From NCBI GenBank assembly GCA_036346405.1, contig CM070557.1, forward strand, positions 56,364,016 to 56,428,015: DNA of 64,000 nucleotides, written 5' to 3'. The first letter of the stretch is position 1. Each line of letters opens with the position of its first letter. Below, one piece after another: positions 1 to 12,124 of the stretch. This DNA is from Phyllostachys edulis. Lineage: Eukaryota > Streptophyta > Magnoliopsida > Poales > Poaceae. The notes beneath the pieces were generated by a model. The model worked only from the letters and a program-made list of their open reading frames with translations. It ran no database searches and was not told the origin of the DNA. The translations under genes were made by a program, and so were the position numbers.

Positions 1-1
1 T

Positions 2-408
2 TGAAGTTGCACATCAATCAATCCTACCAGCAATGACCCATTTATTGTGGCTCAAAGAAACCACCCAAGTATACTACATCCCGCACTCCATGCAAAACTA
101 TGAGTAGTCTAGTGGATTGGTGGGTAGTACATAAGGTGCAACCATACGGTAAACTACCTACCCCTAGTGAGCAGGACTGCAACATGGAGACCAACAATGG
201 TGTTGACCTATTCTTTCAAGAAGATGGGCTACCAAGGACTTTTCAAATAATAATTGGGGAAGAGGACGATCACATGGATGATATTCAAATCGATGCCGAT
301 GAGGTTGTAAACCAAGAGGACTTGGAACTACTTAATCGCTTAGACATTGATGGCAATCAAGGGGATGACGTTGAGTCAACACCTCATGATAGTGACGATG
401 ACTTTTAG
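2..408 (+). pseudogene. TNP2-type CACTA transposase, C-terminal remnant
   Basis: Only the last ~130 codons are in the window. Up to about position 99 the reading is in one frame (TQVYYIPHSMQNY). It continues after a frameshift in the frame that opens at 100 with SLVDWWVVHKVQPYGKLP. This VYY...WWVV.KV.P.G.LP layout is the usual C-terminal border of the CACTA TNP2 transposase, followed by a very acidic tail (runs of D and E up to residue 102) ending at 408. The intact protein would bind subterminal repeats and cut the element ends in the nucleus. The frameshift makes this copy a pseudogene. Family assignment is by recalled motif, not alignment. Confidence 0.65.
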
Positions 409-608
409 AGGGCCCATCTGCATGAGGATCCCATTGTAGACGACTACTTCTAAGCATGATCTTGTATGTCTTCCATTTATTTGTTTGCATGTTTTAATTT
501 TTTGTATGAGCTTACTTGATTACGTTATATTACATTTTCTCTGAGCTTACTTGATTACGCTATATTAATTGATTTATTTTATTTCATTTCATTTCAGGAC
601 ACCAAAAA

Positions 609-3048
609 ATGAGTGGCGTCGACGAGGCAGCATACTCTAGTCAAGGTAGACGCTTGTTTCCCACTCGAGGAGGCAGAGGGGCAGCCGCGGCCACTCGAGG
701 AGGCAGAGGGGCAGCCGCAGCCCCTCCCGGAGGCACAGGGGCAGCCGCGGCCCCTCCAGGAGGCAGAGGGGCAGCCGTGGCCACTCGACGAGGCAGAGGG
801 GCAGCCACGGTCCCTCCAGGAGGTAGAGGGGCAGCCACGGCCCCTCGAGGGGGCAGCGGGGGGTCTACCTCTAGTAGATCAGGCTCCTGTACCCCGTAGC
901 CCTCGCGTGCTGATGATGTGGAGTATGAGCACTGTGAGGTGGAGGGTGAGGAGGAAGAGTAGCACCCTGAGGCGGAGGGTGAGGAGGATGAGCACCATGA
1001 GGTACAAGAATTTTGGATGTGAGGACCTGCGAACCCGCCACGATGACCAACCCGAGAGGAGGAGAAGATCATCATCGTTCTGTTGGTGACACGTAAATAA
1101 TCACACACTTTCACTAATTTAGCCCGCCATTTGCATACCTCAAAAAAACTAATATGCGAGCAATGGCGAGAAGAAGGCGGGGTGAGAAATGTAGACTTCG
1201 AGCGGCATAATTGGCGTGTTGATTCGATGGCACTTCCTGGCTTGGTCACCTCTGAGAGGAAGGCGGAGCCTGCATGGACATGGTGCCACTACAAGGCAGC
1301 TGAAGATACCGCCACAACAAGGAGAGGTTCCATTTGACAAGCTGTTTGCGGTGGGTGGAGGAAAGTTTTTGGGTAAGTATCAATATTCAAATCGCTTTTA
1401 TGTGTTCCTATGCATGTTAGGGTTGATTTGGTCACAACTCTCGAGTCTCAATTTAGTTACTATACTAACTTACCACACTAATCCCAAATAATATGTATTT
1501 TCTACTTTGTGACTAGATGACTAGATGAGGCATAAATGTTTGGGTAAAATAATGGCCCCAATGTTCAATCACCTAACTGACAACCACTATTTAACTCAAA
1601 GATTAATATTTTCCAAAGGTATTAATACAAACTAGATCATTAAACAACCATACTTAACTTACGGTAGATTAGGCTAGTTTTGCTCAATCTATTCATGTTC
1701 TGGATAGTTATCTTAATTGTGACGGCATAACCAAATCATCATCAACTATTTATTAGTCGGTACATGACTAAAATGGTAGTTTTCGTCCAAAGACCTATCT
1801 AAATTGCACAAGGACTACTAACATTTTGAAGAACTTGTAAGCCATTTGAGGACAAAGTCGATATTTTGTGTTTTTATGTAAACCTAACCTAGCTAATCTC
1901 ACTTGTTTGGTACTAAAACTTCAAGTAGCCCCGACATGTTTAATTTACCTCTTTTGGATGTTTAGTAGCCAAGTAATAAATGTCAACTAACTTAATCATC
2001 TTATTCTTTATCAATTCCTTTTAAGCTTTCATCAACTAACTTAATCATCTTACTCTTCATCAATTCTTTATTCTTGGATTGTAGTGGTGGTTTCGATGGG
2101 CTGAGGGACAGGAAGCTGATTCCAGGAGAGTGCTTCGTAATTGTGTTAAGAAGCTGATCCCACAGATGTTCTACGAAGCACGCATCCAAGCGATGATCTG
2201 TTACCACACACAAGTGCTTGGACAACAAATTCGTAGGGCCGACGCTTGCCAAATGCATATCACTTTGGACGAGTACATGCAGGTAACCAACTGAACAAAC
2301 GATGTCCTTGATTACAGTCAATTCTAGTTTATTCATATTTAACACTTGGTTAATTTAGGCAATACCTTGGTGGGCCCTTAAGTGTGAAGATGCATGGCAG
2401 CAGATTGCCGGAGAGAGGTGGTGCAACGAACGATGGTTACAGAGGACTCTCGTCTTTGCTAGGGAGCGAAGATTGTTGATGGACGGACAAAGACATCGTC
2501 AAGGCAGCTCCTCCATGGCTCGTTACAAGAAGAACTCGTAGGTCAACATGTTCATATTGATTGTATGTTGCAGATACATATTTATTAACCGCCGTGGTTT
2601 TTTTGGGTGTAGGAAAAGAAGAAGCAGAGGCCTGTCTCTGATATGGAGGCATATGTAGAAGCTAGGAGGGGTGATCAGGAGGGCACCTTGTGCAGCCAGC
2701 ACACGATAGAGCACTTAGTACGATTTCTGATCATTTTGTCCCTGATGATTTTCGCTCCCTGATGATTTTGTCCAACAGGCTGCATATACTGATGCTGCTA
2801 AGGAGATTCATGGCCCGGACTACGACGTCATGAATTCGCCACTAGACGCGAGTGCTGTGTACAAGGCTGGAAAGGGGAAGAAACATGGTCGTTTCTTCAT
2901 GGGTGCCGCTACATTAGCACACCGACAACCCTCTCTGAGGTCCGATCCACGAGTGTTGCATCGACGGATGAAGTACACCTTCATCCGTCTAGATCACATG
3001 GGATCCAGTCTCGTGTTTCGAGCTTCAGCGCAATGCGACAGAAATTGA
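609..3048 (+). pseudogene. Second CACTA gene (plant En/Spm-type, Transposase_24-like), decayed
   Basis: A multi-exon gene downstream of the transposase. It starts at 609 with a Gly/Arg/Ala repeat (residues ~18-80) followed in frame by an acidic stretch that is broken by stops (899 and again near 960 and 1020). Likely later exons are 2085-2282 (motif IPQMFYEARIQAM...TLDEYMQ), 2359-2537 (PWWALKCEDAWQQIAGERW, then ARERRLLM), 2613-2716 and 2780-3048 (EIHGPDYD...GKGKKHGRFFMG). Most have AG/GT borders, for example CAG|GTAACC at 2282. These are hallmarks of the plant Ptta/En/Spm domain found in the second gene of grass CACTA elements, thought to act as an accessory DNA-binding factor. In-frame stops make a functional product unlikely. 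Confidence 0.6.
661..860 (+). repeat. 30-bp coding minisatellite (GGRGAAAAxx)
   Basis: About six and a half tandem copies of a 30-bp unit with core GGAGGCAGAGGGGCAGCC. Each unit encodes ten residues of the form GGRGAAAATR or GGRGAAAAPP. The period is a multiple of three, so the frame is kept across units. Confidence 0.85.
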
Positions 3049-3118
3049 GGCTAGGCAATGTTGGAGCAAATGCTCCTGCAGTTAGTTGGGCGTGGTAGTA
3101 CAATAACAAAGTAATATG

Positions 3119-3120
<2 letters not shown>

Positions 3121-3163
<43 letters not shown>
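3121..3163. repeat. (AT)n microsatellite
   Basis: Twenty-one perfect AT dinucleotides just after the last exon of the second CACTA gene. A shorter AT run lies at ~4396-4415. Confidence 0.95.
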
Positions 3164-3168
<5 letters not shown>

Positions 3169-4495
3169 TGGCTAATGTATGGCAATGTGCAAACAAATAT
3201 GCGAGCACTTTCGGGGCGGGACTCGACTTCATGGCCATCCGTCGGGGAACCACCGCCTCACTTATCTGCTCCTGGTAGTAATCGCGCATCTTGATTATTA
3301 TATTGTTAGTCTCTTATGAGTGCTTGATTCGAAGACATTGAAATGACATGCAATGTAATTATTGGTCGCTCTCGCAAATTTCTTATAATGCGATTTCTTA
3401 TGAAAATGTAGGAACAGCGGGATCAGTTGCTTCTACTGCTAATCCTGAAGATGTTGGTGCTAATGTTGAAGATCATGTGAATGCGTCCATCGCCGAGAGG
3501 CCACCACTAGGTGCTTGCTATTTTCATGATCTACTAAAAGGATACCAATATTAGAAAACATTCACAATCAGGTGATTGCTAAAAAATGGATAAAAATGGC
3601 TTCATATATAACTAATTCTCTATATCTATATCATACATTCTTTTCAAATGTGTCAACATATAATAATTTGTATGTACACTCCTTTCTATGAATTTGATGA
3701 TAAGTGCTTGAGACATAAATGTTGATCAGTAGTTCACAATAACAAAATATTGAGAGTTGGAGTTTAACATTTTTAGCACCTGTGCTTTTCATGTTCTATA
3801 TTGTTAGGTGCTAATAAGCACGTCAACATATGAATTTGCCAGAGCTTTTAAAAGGTACATCATACAAGTGGATACCATGTATGTAATTATATATCTAACA
3901 AAATATCACTCCTCGCACCTCTTAATTAAGTCCATATATAGTTTCACTCATTCCTTTTTACAAGAGTACATCATTATACTCAAATTTCTCTTGCATGTCT
4001 TTGTAGATGACATAAGTAAATGATCAATTAGGCCACAAGCTAGTGGCCCACACCCTGAGCATGCCCTTAACTGATTTGCCATGTTATTAGGTTGCTCATC
4101 ATGATTTAAAGGAATTTTTTTGCTTTGTCAATAGTTTGGTTAATTATCTTTTCATGTATCAATTCCTAACTTTTGTTGTAAGATGGCACTAATATTAAGT
4201 TTTGCTCTATCTGCAGAACTTTGAAAATGATGCTCTCATGCACGGAAGATTGAAGCAGGAAATTCTATGCATGCAAATGGTTGTAGTGATACTTGCTATT
4301 TGGAACTGTCATATGTATAATGCCTTATGCTTACATTTTCGAACTTGAACTTGAATGTTGTGAGCTCGGGAACTGTTATGATGTCTTTTGTTCGATCTAT
4401 ATATATATATATATATTGTGGAATGGATGGATGGATGGATTATTTGATTGCTGTGGAATGGATTTTAAATGAATTTGTGAAAAATGGGGTTCAGC
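3164..4495. other. AT-rich 3' region of the CACTA element
   Basis: This stretch between the last recognisable exon and the subterminal repeats is AT-rich. It includes possible residual non-coding exons (polypyrimidine tract plus AG near 4215) but no protein similarity that I can recognise. I see no independent gene here. Confidence 0.5.
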
Positions 4496-4499
4496 TGGT

Positions 4500-5041
4500 T
4501 TGTCGATTTCCCGAGTGTTTCTCGCTTTCCCGAGTGTTTGGCACTCGGGAAATAGACCAAAAGTTTCCCGAGTGTCGACACTCGGGAAACCGACACTCGG
4601 GAAAGCGACAAAAATCTTTCCCGAGTGTCGACACTCGGGAAAACTTGACCCGTGGCAATTTCCTGGCGGATTCGTCGGAAGCTTTCCCGAGTGTCGTTTC
4701 CGCCATACACTCGGGAAAGACGGCCAGGTGTCAATTTTCCCTGGTTTCGTCGGTCAAACGGTGGGAACATTCCCCGAGTGTTTTTTCAGCATATTACCGA
4801 GTGTCAACACTCGGTAAAGATTCCCGTTACGGGTGGAGAAGCCATTCAGCACTGTTTTCTCCCGAGTGTCAAAATTTCCCGAGTGTCTACAGATACACTC
4901 GGGAAAGGAATATTTCCCGAGTGTAACACTCGGGAAATCGTTTTTATCCCGACTAATCTATCCCGAGTGCTTTTTCCCGAGTGTTTCGCCCCATTTCCCG
5001 AGTGTTTTTGGCACTCGGGAAAAATCTTGTTTCTGGTAGTG
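4500..5041. repeat. CACTA subterminal repeats and 3' terminal inverted repeat
   Basis: More than twenty copies of TTTCCCGAGTG, or its complement CACTCGGGAAA, in both orientations. Several form back-to-back palindromes around GTCGAC (for example ~4573-4588 and ~4620-4641). In CACTA elements such blocks are the binding sites of the accessory transposition protein. The outermost 21 bp at 5021-5041 are the terminal inverted repeat (complement begins CACTACCAGAAAC). Confidence 0.9.
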
Positions 5042-5110
5042 GCAAGTCAGTTGATCTAAGGCTACAATTTTTTTCGGCCACTGATCCGACTCGATGACCT
5101 TTATAAGGCG

Positions 5111-6333
5111 CTGGGTGCAATCAGGTCGGATTCAAATGGATATAACTCATATCATATTTTAATCCGTATTTTTCTTCGGATTCAAAGTCGGATACGGTAA
5201 GACTGGATACGAATACAAATTCAGATTTTTAGACATGGTGCCATCAGCACAGATATATGACCGTTTCGGATCGAAAACAGATAATATAGGCGGATAGTAC
5301 ACGCACATAGAAAGAAACATACACTGAACCATACCACCATCATTTCGAGACTTCAACTAGTGATAAATTCATACGTATTACATAAGTTCGACAACAGACA
5401 CGACACAAGTTCAACATAAGTGATAAATTCATACATAAGTTCAACAACCGATAAATTTATACAAAGGTTCGCCAACTGATAAGCCACAAGTTCAACATAA
5501 TTCATACCCATACATAAGTTTGACCAAGCTCACCATCCTCTAATGCATTCTCTCCTTCTACGGCTGCAGCATTTGTACCTTGCTATTTGCGTGCCACTGC
5601 CAATGGAGAGTGTCCCTTCAGTTGCCGCTTCCCCCCCCCCTTCAATTGAAGGTGCAAGTGCTGCAGATGATGCAACAACACCCACACTTTAACTTACATT
5701 TGCACTTCCGCTTCCAGATGCCATCACAACAAATTTTTTCATCCTAGTTCCTGTCAAGTATAAAGAAACATCAGATCAATTGAAGAGGAATAACAAATCA
5801 CCATCAGAAATCAAGAACAAATTGTAGATATGCTGCTAGTGCTAGAGGAGTGGACTAACCAGAATCAAGAACAAATCACTACAACAAGGAAAAACATTTG
5901 ACTTGCAGCTATTGCTAGAGGACTAACCAAAAGGAGTTGGGCCAAAAGACGGTGGCGTCGGCATGCCGCAGCGAAGAGCTTAGGCATTAGGCGCGTGGGG
6001 GGGGGGGCGAGGCGCATGCGTGGTGGTAACGTTAGTGTGTGTGTAAATGATGGTGGTGGTGGCTGTTTAGGTTGGAGAATTATGGTAAAATGGCTGGGCC
6101 GAGAGGTGTGTCATTGGGCTAGGCAGTAAAAGTTGTTTACCAAATATTCGGCCGGATATTACTCGAATTACCACTTACCAATGCTATTCGGTTGGATAGG
6201 ATCTCTGCCGATTTTGCTACCGAATCTGATGCTAACTATCCGGTATTGATACCAAATCCGGCCGGATACTGAGCTCCCTTCACGAATTCGGTACCGGAAC
6301 AATAAGGAATTACCCGATTCATTTGCACCCCTA
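5111..6333 (-). mobile_element. hAT-type element, non-autonomous, with 8-bp target duplication
   Basis: The left end CTGGGTGCAATCAG and the complement of the right end, TAGGGGTGCAAATGA, are hAT-like inverted termini. The 8-bp flanks are ATAAGGCG (5103-5110) and CTAAGGCG (6334-6341), agreeing at 7 of 8 bases. Subterminal DNA on both sides is rich in GGATAC/GTATCC-type motifs, as is common in grass hAT elements. On the minus strand near 5722 a short start (MASGSGSAN) followed by a stop may be the remnant of the transposase N-terminus. The ~1.2-kb body lacks any hAT dimerisation domain, so it depends on another copy for movement. Loosely repeated CATAAGTTCAAC motifs fill 5380-5530. Confidence 0.7.
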
Positions 6334-6375
6334 CTAAGGCGTACTCTATAGGTTCCAGAGAAAATAAGACTAACT

Positions 6376-7059
6376 TTGCTAAGTCCTAAAGTAGAGACTG
6401 CTAGGGAAAATTCCGGAATTCCTACCAAGCCTCTTGGGGCTACAATCCCAAACTCTGAACATCATCCTAGGGATAGGTTGGTTGGCCAGATACCCTTAAA
6501 ACAGGCAGAAGAGAAAGTTCGATTGATCAGAGATCATCTACAAGCTGCCCAATCCAGACAAAAAGGTTATGTCAAAAATCATCGTAGGGAGTTAACATTT
6601 GAAGTTGGAAACCATGCGTATCTCAAAGTATCACCTCTTTGAGGAATACAAAGATTTGAAGTGAAAGGCAAGCTTGTACTAAGATACATAGGCCCATTCC
6701 CAATTACCGCCAAGCGTGGAGAAGTCGCATATCAGCTGGAATTGCCGAAAAGTTTGTCAGACATCCACAACGTGTTCCACATCTCTCAGCTCAAGAAATG
6801 TCTCAGAGTACCTGAAGAGCAGACTCCAGTCGAAGCCATCGCCCTTCAGAAAGATCTGACCTATCCAGAGCATCCGATCAATATTATTGACGTCATGGAA
6901 AAGCAGACCAGACGCCAGATCATCCACCTTTGTAAGGTTCAATGGAGCAATCACTCAAAAAGAGAAGCCACCTAGGAGCACGAAGATTAGCTGAAGTTGG
7001 ACTTCCCGTTGCTGTTCCTGGAGAGCTCGAATCTCAGGGTCGAGATTCCATTTAAGGTG
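6376..7059 (+). pseudogene. Ty3/gypsy integrase C-terminus plus chromodomain, decayed
   Basis: Reads DRLVGQIPLKQAEEKVRLIR, then AQSRQKGYV, a GKLVLRYIGPFPI block, RGEVAYQLELP, and DIHNVFHISQLKKCL. These are the ordered motifs of the chromovirus integrase C-terminal (GPY/F) region. A chromodomain follows (about 6870-6985) with HLCKVQWSNH and then the expected EATWEHE. The Trp codon there is TAG at 6973-6975, a TGG-to-TAG nonsense change. A further stop at 6643 splits the two halves. In a live element this part directs integration to particular chromatin. Two stops indicate the copy is dead. Confidence 0.8.
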
Positions 7060-7067
7060 GGTAGGTT
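7051..7067 (+). promoter_or_regulatory. Polypurine tract of the Tekay-like element
   Basis: The purine-rich run AAGGTGGGTAGG lies immediately 5' of the LTR start TGTAGCG. This is where plus-strand DNA synthesis is primed in LTR retrotransposons, and it fixes the LTR start at 7068. Confidence 0.65.
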
Positions 7068-10000
7068 TGTAGCGTTCTATTTTTCAGACCATGAATAGTA
7101 ATTCTCACTTAGCCATTTGGTTTTCAAGCCTATTTCAAATTAGTGTGTATTTGCAAAATTCTCCCTTCAACCTCAATTCAAATTTTGGATTTCAAATCTC
7201 TTTTGAATCTCTATTCTATCCCCCTTCTCTTTTGGGCTCAGCCCAGCTCCTCCTTCCTCGGGCTTGGCCCATCTCCCCTCCCCTCTGCCCCTTTTCTCCA
7301 GCCAAGCAGCCCCGAGCGGCCTCGCACACGTCGTGCGCGCCCTCACTGTGCCGGGTCCGCTCCCTGGCCATGCGCTATGCCTCGCACGCATGCCTACGCT
7401 GCCCCACTTGCTCGCCTGCCTGCCTCGTCGCATCATCGAGCCGCTCACACCTGCTCCGCCCTCCGGGTCGTCGCCCTCGTCACCTCCTCGTGCTACCCTT
7501 ACCTGCCATGCCGCATTGGGACTGTGTGCTCGGAGCCTCAAGCTCCAATGGCTTTCTCCCTCTCCTTGCAGCTATAAGAGGACCAGAGCACCCCCTTGTC
7601 TTCCTGCTTTGCCTCCCTCCTCTCCGGTAAGTTCCACTGAAGAAACCGCCTGCGCTTCACTTTCGGCCGCACCGTCTCACCATCTAATCGTCATTTTGGT
7701 GAGTTCCTCGCCACACCACTGCCGTCAACAAGCGCCCCTGGGGCCAAGGAAGCTTTTCCCCCAAGCTGTTTTAGATTTGGTTCACCATCGTCACCGGATT
7801 TCGCCTTCTCCTTCGCCTCTGACCACAACAGTCCTCGCCATCGTTCTCCACCTTCCGTCCACCTCCGGTACCCCTTCTTGTTCCGGTGAGCTCCCCACCC
7901 CGTGTTCTTGCTCATGCTCACTTTCCCTGACTCAATGAGCCGCCGGAACCCCTAAAGCCGCCGCATGCCCGTGGCGCTGCCACCGCCTCCAGCTCTGCCA
8001 TCGCTGCTCTGGTGCCTCGTCGACCGTGCCACCGCCGCCCTAGGACCGCCTCGCCTCCCCGATGCCGACCCTTCCCTTGCTCGGCTCTGCCATGCCCTCC
8101 TCCGTCGGCGGCGAGCCGGAGCCGCAAGCGCCCGAGAGCCCTCCCTGTGCTGTCGGTTTAGGACATGCATTGTTCCTTCGTCATTAATGCCCTAAATCAA
8201 TGTCTTAAGGGTTGAGTAATGATTAGCTTTAATTAAGCTCTAGTTCAATGCTGCCTTGAATCACTGTTGCGTGGGACCCGAGAATAGTAATGACAGCTTA
8301 ATTCCTGGTTTTTCCCCTTTCTTTGGCTGACAAGTGGGCCCCGCGCACAGTGCAGCCCCCGTGGGCCCGTGGACTGTGCATAGTGTGTATGGACCTCTAG
8401 TCCATGCACTGTTCACATGGACCGAGGCACTGTTCAGTGGGACACGAATGTCAGTGAGACATTCTCTCTCTCCTCTTTTTATTTTCTCGATTTAATTCAA
8501 AACCAAACTTCAGAGGTTTCGTTCTCCCTCATTTTAACTCTGATTTAAGTGAAATTTGTTTCTAAATTTGTATAAATTCAATATCTTGCTTATGGCAGTG
8601 GTCGTATTTGATTTGGAGTTCATTTATTATTTCTTGTGTATTTATTTGTTTTGTTGGCTTGTTTGTCCTTTTTCCTAAGACTGCCGTCTGTCGCGAGAGT
8701 TCAAGAAACGGAGATCTCTATTTTGATCAAGCACAAGACTTCCAAGACTCTCTTGCTTTTAACCCAGGTGAGTCAATACTTTGATTATATTGAACCTATA
8801 TTTTATGTAAATTATATTCTTTTAAATTAGCAAACTGCATGCTTAATTCCTTATGCAAAGATGTGTCAAATCTTTAAGAGTTAGTTGTCCACCTACTTGG
8901 TAAGTAAATAATTATTATACCATCATTAAAAACTTGAATTCCTTAATCCTTGTCACCCTAGTTATTAAAGTGGTAATTACTAGTTATAGGTTGTACTTAA
9001 GCGACATGCTAGTCTTGCTTAAGTACCGGGACATTAACTGTCCTAATCATCATCTTTTAATCATGAAAGTGGTATTGGGTAGTCATTATGGGTAAATGAC
9101 TGGAATATTGAGATAATGTATTTTTGCTCCCCAAAGACCCTAAAAACTTGCTATTACCACATCTGGGCAGATGGTATGATAGTGGGTGCTGACGTAGCAC
9201 AATAGTGGTTAGAATGTGGTATGAACCACCCAGATAACCCTAAGGACTTAATCCTGTGATAACCTCCCATTGTAAAACAAGTACAACCACAAGTCTGTAA
9301 AGTATAACTTAGCTTAGTAAATTTATTGGACCCTGAAAGTCATCTCACTGGTGCAGGAGTGAAGTAGTGCAAGCGTGGGCTTAAATGGGACACCGATTGT
9401 GAAGTTGTCAGCTACGCTAGTCGTTGTGGAACGTTGTAGTCCATCTGCGCTAGTGTTGTGGTGAACATCCTGCACAACTTATGTGACCCACCACAAGTGG
9501 GAGCAGCCCATATGGGTGAGATGACGGGAGGGGCGAGATAAATTGAAAGGTTACTGTGATGATCTCTCAACTACATGACCAAGGAATCATCAATGAGTTG
9601 ATTATCTCTTGTTGGTACAATGTACAACCTCTGCAGAGTATAAACTGTTTAAACAGCCATGCCTACGGTCAAAGACGGACATTGGAACTTACTAGAGTTA
9701 GTTCTATTTATAAAACTTTGTGGGTGGGATGAAAAACTTGTCGGACTCACATAGCCCTGAGATTGGACTTTTTCTGGGTGATCTTACCCAGTGATGTTAA
9801 TAGGTGGAGGTAATCATAATCAAAACTAAGCATAGGGTGGAGATAACCTCTGCTGTTATTTATATTGCACAATTACTCTCTTTAATAAAATGCAACTTGG
9901 TTAAAATGTTAAGTGATAGGAATTTCTAATAATGATAATTGAAAACATTGCTTTAGCAAATAAAAGAACCTGAGCCAATCCTTATTAAGCCTTGCATGTA

Positions 10001-12117
10001 TAATATTGCATCTTGTGTGTTGGCTCGCGAGCACGGAAATTGTGCTCATCCTTCCCTCGAACCCACAAAGCCCGTGGATCAAGGTGTCCAGATGTCGACG
10101 GTCAAGGGAATGATGAAAAGTAGTTTAGTTCTTTGGTCTAGGTCTCTCCCCAGTCTAGCTGGCTCAGTTGGTACTTGCGTACAATCCATATTATCCTAGC
10201 CCTTGGTTAATATCGGTCGTACACGAGCTACCCCAGTCGCTTTCCTGTGGAGAGATGTGCCCTACCCCTTTTGCTTCCGCTGTCATTTCCATTACTTGTA
10301 TGATGTAATCATTTGGCCTGTTCGGCCCTTATTGTAAAACCTGACCCGACGCGGTCTATGTGACTCTGATGTTTATATTATATTGAATGGTACGGTTTAC
10401 ATCGTGTATGAATTGATTCAGTGATGTATCTATAAGCACTATCTGTTGTGAAATGTGCAGTTTTAGCAAATAATCATAATTAATTCCAGCATAATTATGA
10501 ATCAATAAAGCATTAATCCACCAGCATTTAAATGACCAAATTAACATATACAAATGTAAATCTTTCATATCATTTAAACTGAATAAAATGCTAAACATAT
10601 ACCGCATGTATATGTAAGAAATCAGCATAGAACACAAATATTTGAAGTTAATGAGAGTTCTCAGATGGCGAGTTGCACAAGATACAAACTTGGCCATCTC
10701 AGCACTAAAGTTTATTCTCTTCACAAATTAGCTTAAGTAACTAGTAAACAGATTTTGAGCTCTAAACAAAGCTTTACAATACTGACACTATTAATCTCAT
10801 GCCCAATTGTTAACAATTATGCTTTCTGTCAACATATCACCTTAAAAGAATCACAGAATTCACTACTCCAACCTTTAAGCCAATAAAAACTAGTGAACTC
10901 ATAGAAATTCAACTTAAATGCCTTTCAATTGTAAGATGAACCAACTGAATATCTATTCAAGTGATCAGATTAAGTACCACAGAAAGACAGAACCTCTAAA
11001 AACAATATGTCAATAGCAAGCAAGTCTATTACAGCTCAAAATTGAATAAGTTATCAAGACAATTTCAGAACTAGACCAATCTCATCACAGAACAAATTAT
11101 TCAAGCCCACAACAATCACTTTGCTTTAACTCACAGTGATTGAATCAAAACAGAACAGCAATCACATATATAAGAACAAAGTGAATTGCGATTAGATAGA
11201 AGAGATACTCATGGAGCCGCCAATATTCAAAATCACCGTGATGTAACTGGCAAGGCGTGTCAAAGACACTCACCCAGAAAAACTATCACCCTGCAATCCC
11301 GAGCAAAAGGCGAAGCAATCGGAGATACAATGCCACACTTCCTTCTTTGGAACTGATCAAAGAATGAAGCCAAGGGACAGGTTAATAGCCGCACAAGACA
11401 ACCGAGAAGCACTGGCCGAGTACTCCCTAGAAAACCAGTCAGCAATCAAATCGAATGTCACCTGCCTCCCCAAGATCAGTCCACAGGAGACCAAAGCCGA
11501 GCCACCCGAGCGCACAAATCACCGAGTTCCAAGCACAGCACCAACAGTGAGGAGATGGCACAAGGAACCAGTCGGATGAACACACCAAGAGGACCGGAGC
11601 TCACCACCGCCGGCACCGAGTCACACATGACAGCCTTGGAGGTCCAGAATCCCCAAAAATGAGAGATCAAATCAGGAGAAAGAACACACAAAAATTGGGG
11701 AAACTCACAATCCTTTTCTGCCTCTGGAAGCAGCCGCTGGATTGAGCCTTTTTTAGGAGAAGGAGAGATGCTGCCACCAACCGCCCATGCAAATCGCGCC
11801 CGAGCCGCCTGCAAGTACCACATCCTCCATGTCGCTCGTGAGCAGGCCGAAAAGGATGTGTCTCTCGCGAGCATGGCCGAATGTTAAGCGGTCATCTAAA
11901 ACCAACTCCTGCTGATTGAGCTTACACCTCCAAATCTTATCTCCTCTCCCATCTCAAAGACAAGTGGGCCCATCTCAATCCCTTTTCTATTATAATCCAC
12001 CTTTTCTCAAATGAGAAATTACAATATTGCCCTCAGAATATAACACTATCTACTGATCCAGGGAATAGTATAGTTGCTTTCACAGAGGATTTGGGATTTT
12101 GAAATCCGGGTCCGACA
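7068..12117 (+). repeat. 3' LTR of the Tekay-like element (interrupted)
   Basis: Starts TGTAGCG at 7068. A TATA-like CTATAAGAG lies at 7572-7580, followed by a GC-rich leader (to ~8150) and an AT-rich second half that begins with a splice-donor-like CAGGTGAGTCAA near 8765. Long Pro/Arg-rich open frames between 7090 and 8200 are composition artefacts of the GC-rich leader. The 3' end CACAGAGGATTTGGG...GGGTCCGACA at 12117 matches the end of the related LTRs at 12125-15486 and 63329-64000. A solo LTR is nested at 10444-12045. No host gene is seen in this 5-kb stretch. Confidence 0.7.
10444..12045. repeat. Solo LTR (1,602 bp) nested in the Tekay-like LTR
   Basis: Begins TGTTGTGAAATG and ends AGAATATAACA, so it has TG...CA ends inside a TGTT...AACA inverted repeat. 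It is flanked by the 5-bp duplication CTATC (10439-10443 and 12046-12050). Removing it restores continuity of the host LTR. It has an AT-rich half (10444-11240) and a GC-richer half (11250-11880) with no recognisable protein, no primer-binding site and no internal domain, so it looks like a recombined solo LTR. Orientation and family are undetermined. Confidence 0.65.
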
Positions 12118-12124
12118 GGATTTC

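Larger units (their letters stand above)
1..5041 (+). mobile_element. CACTA (En/Spm) DNA transposon, 3' portion
   Basis: The right-hand part of a CACTA element whose 5' end lies before the window. It holds, in order, the tail of a TNP2-type transposase, a second gene with a Gly/Ala repeat and a plant En/Spm-type domain, AT-rich 3' sequence, and a dense block of subterminal repeats. The end at 5041 reads TTTCTGGTAGTG, whose complement CACTACCAGAAACAAGA is a typical CACTA terminal inverted repeat. The flanking triplet GCA could be the 3-bp target duplication, but the partner copy is outside the window. Frameshifts and stops in both genes suggest it cannot transpose on its own. Confidence 0.85.
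6342..12117 (+). mobile_element. Ty3/gypsy Tekay/Del-like chromovirus, 3' end
   Basis: The retained part is the integrase C-terminus, chromodomain, polypurine tract and 3' LTR. The 5' LTR, gag and most of pol are missing. The integrase tail is interrupted at its 5' side by the hAT element at 5111-6333. The LTR runs from TGTAGCG at 7068 to GGGTCCGACA at 12117. With the nested solo LTR at 10444-12045 (plus its 5-bp duplication) removed, it is about 3.44 kb, close to the 3,362 bp of the related solo LTR next to it. Lineage is inferred from the chromodomain position and LTR features. Confidence 0.75.

Noticed and set aside
4327..5059. ORFs of up to 199 codons with repeated PECRHSGK/SRVSTLGK
   Set aside because: These are translations of the CACTA subterminal repeats on both strands.
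7090..8195. Pro/Ala-rich ORFs of 144-224 codons
   Set aside because: They lie within the GC-rich leader of an LTR, and all frames are open because of composition.
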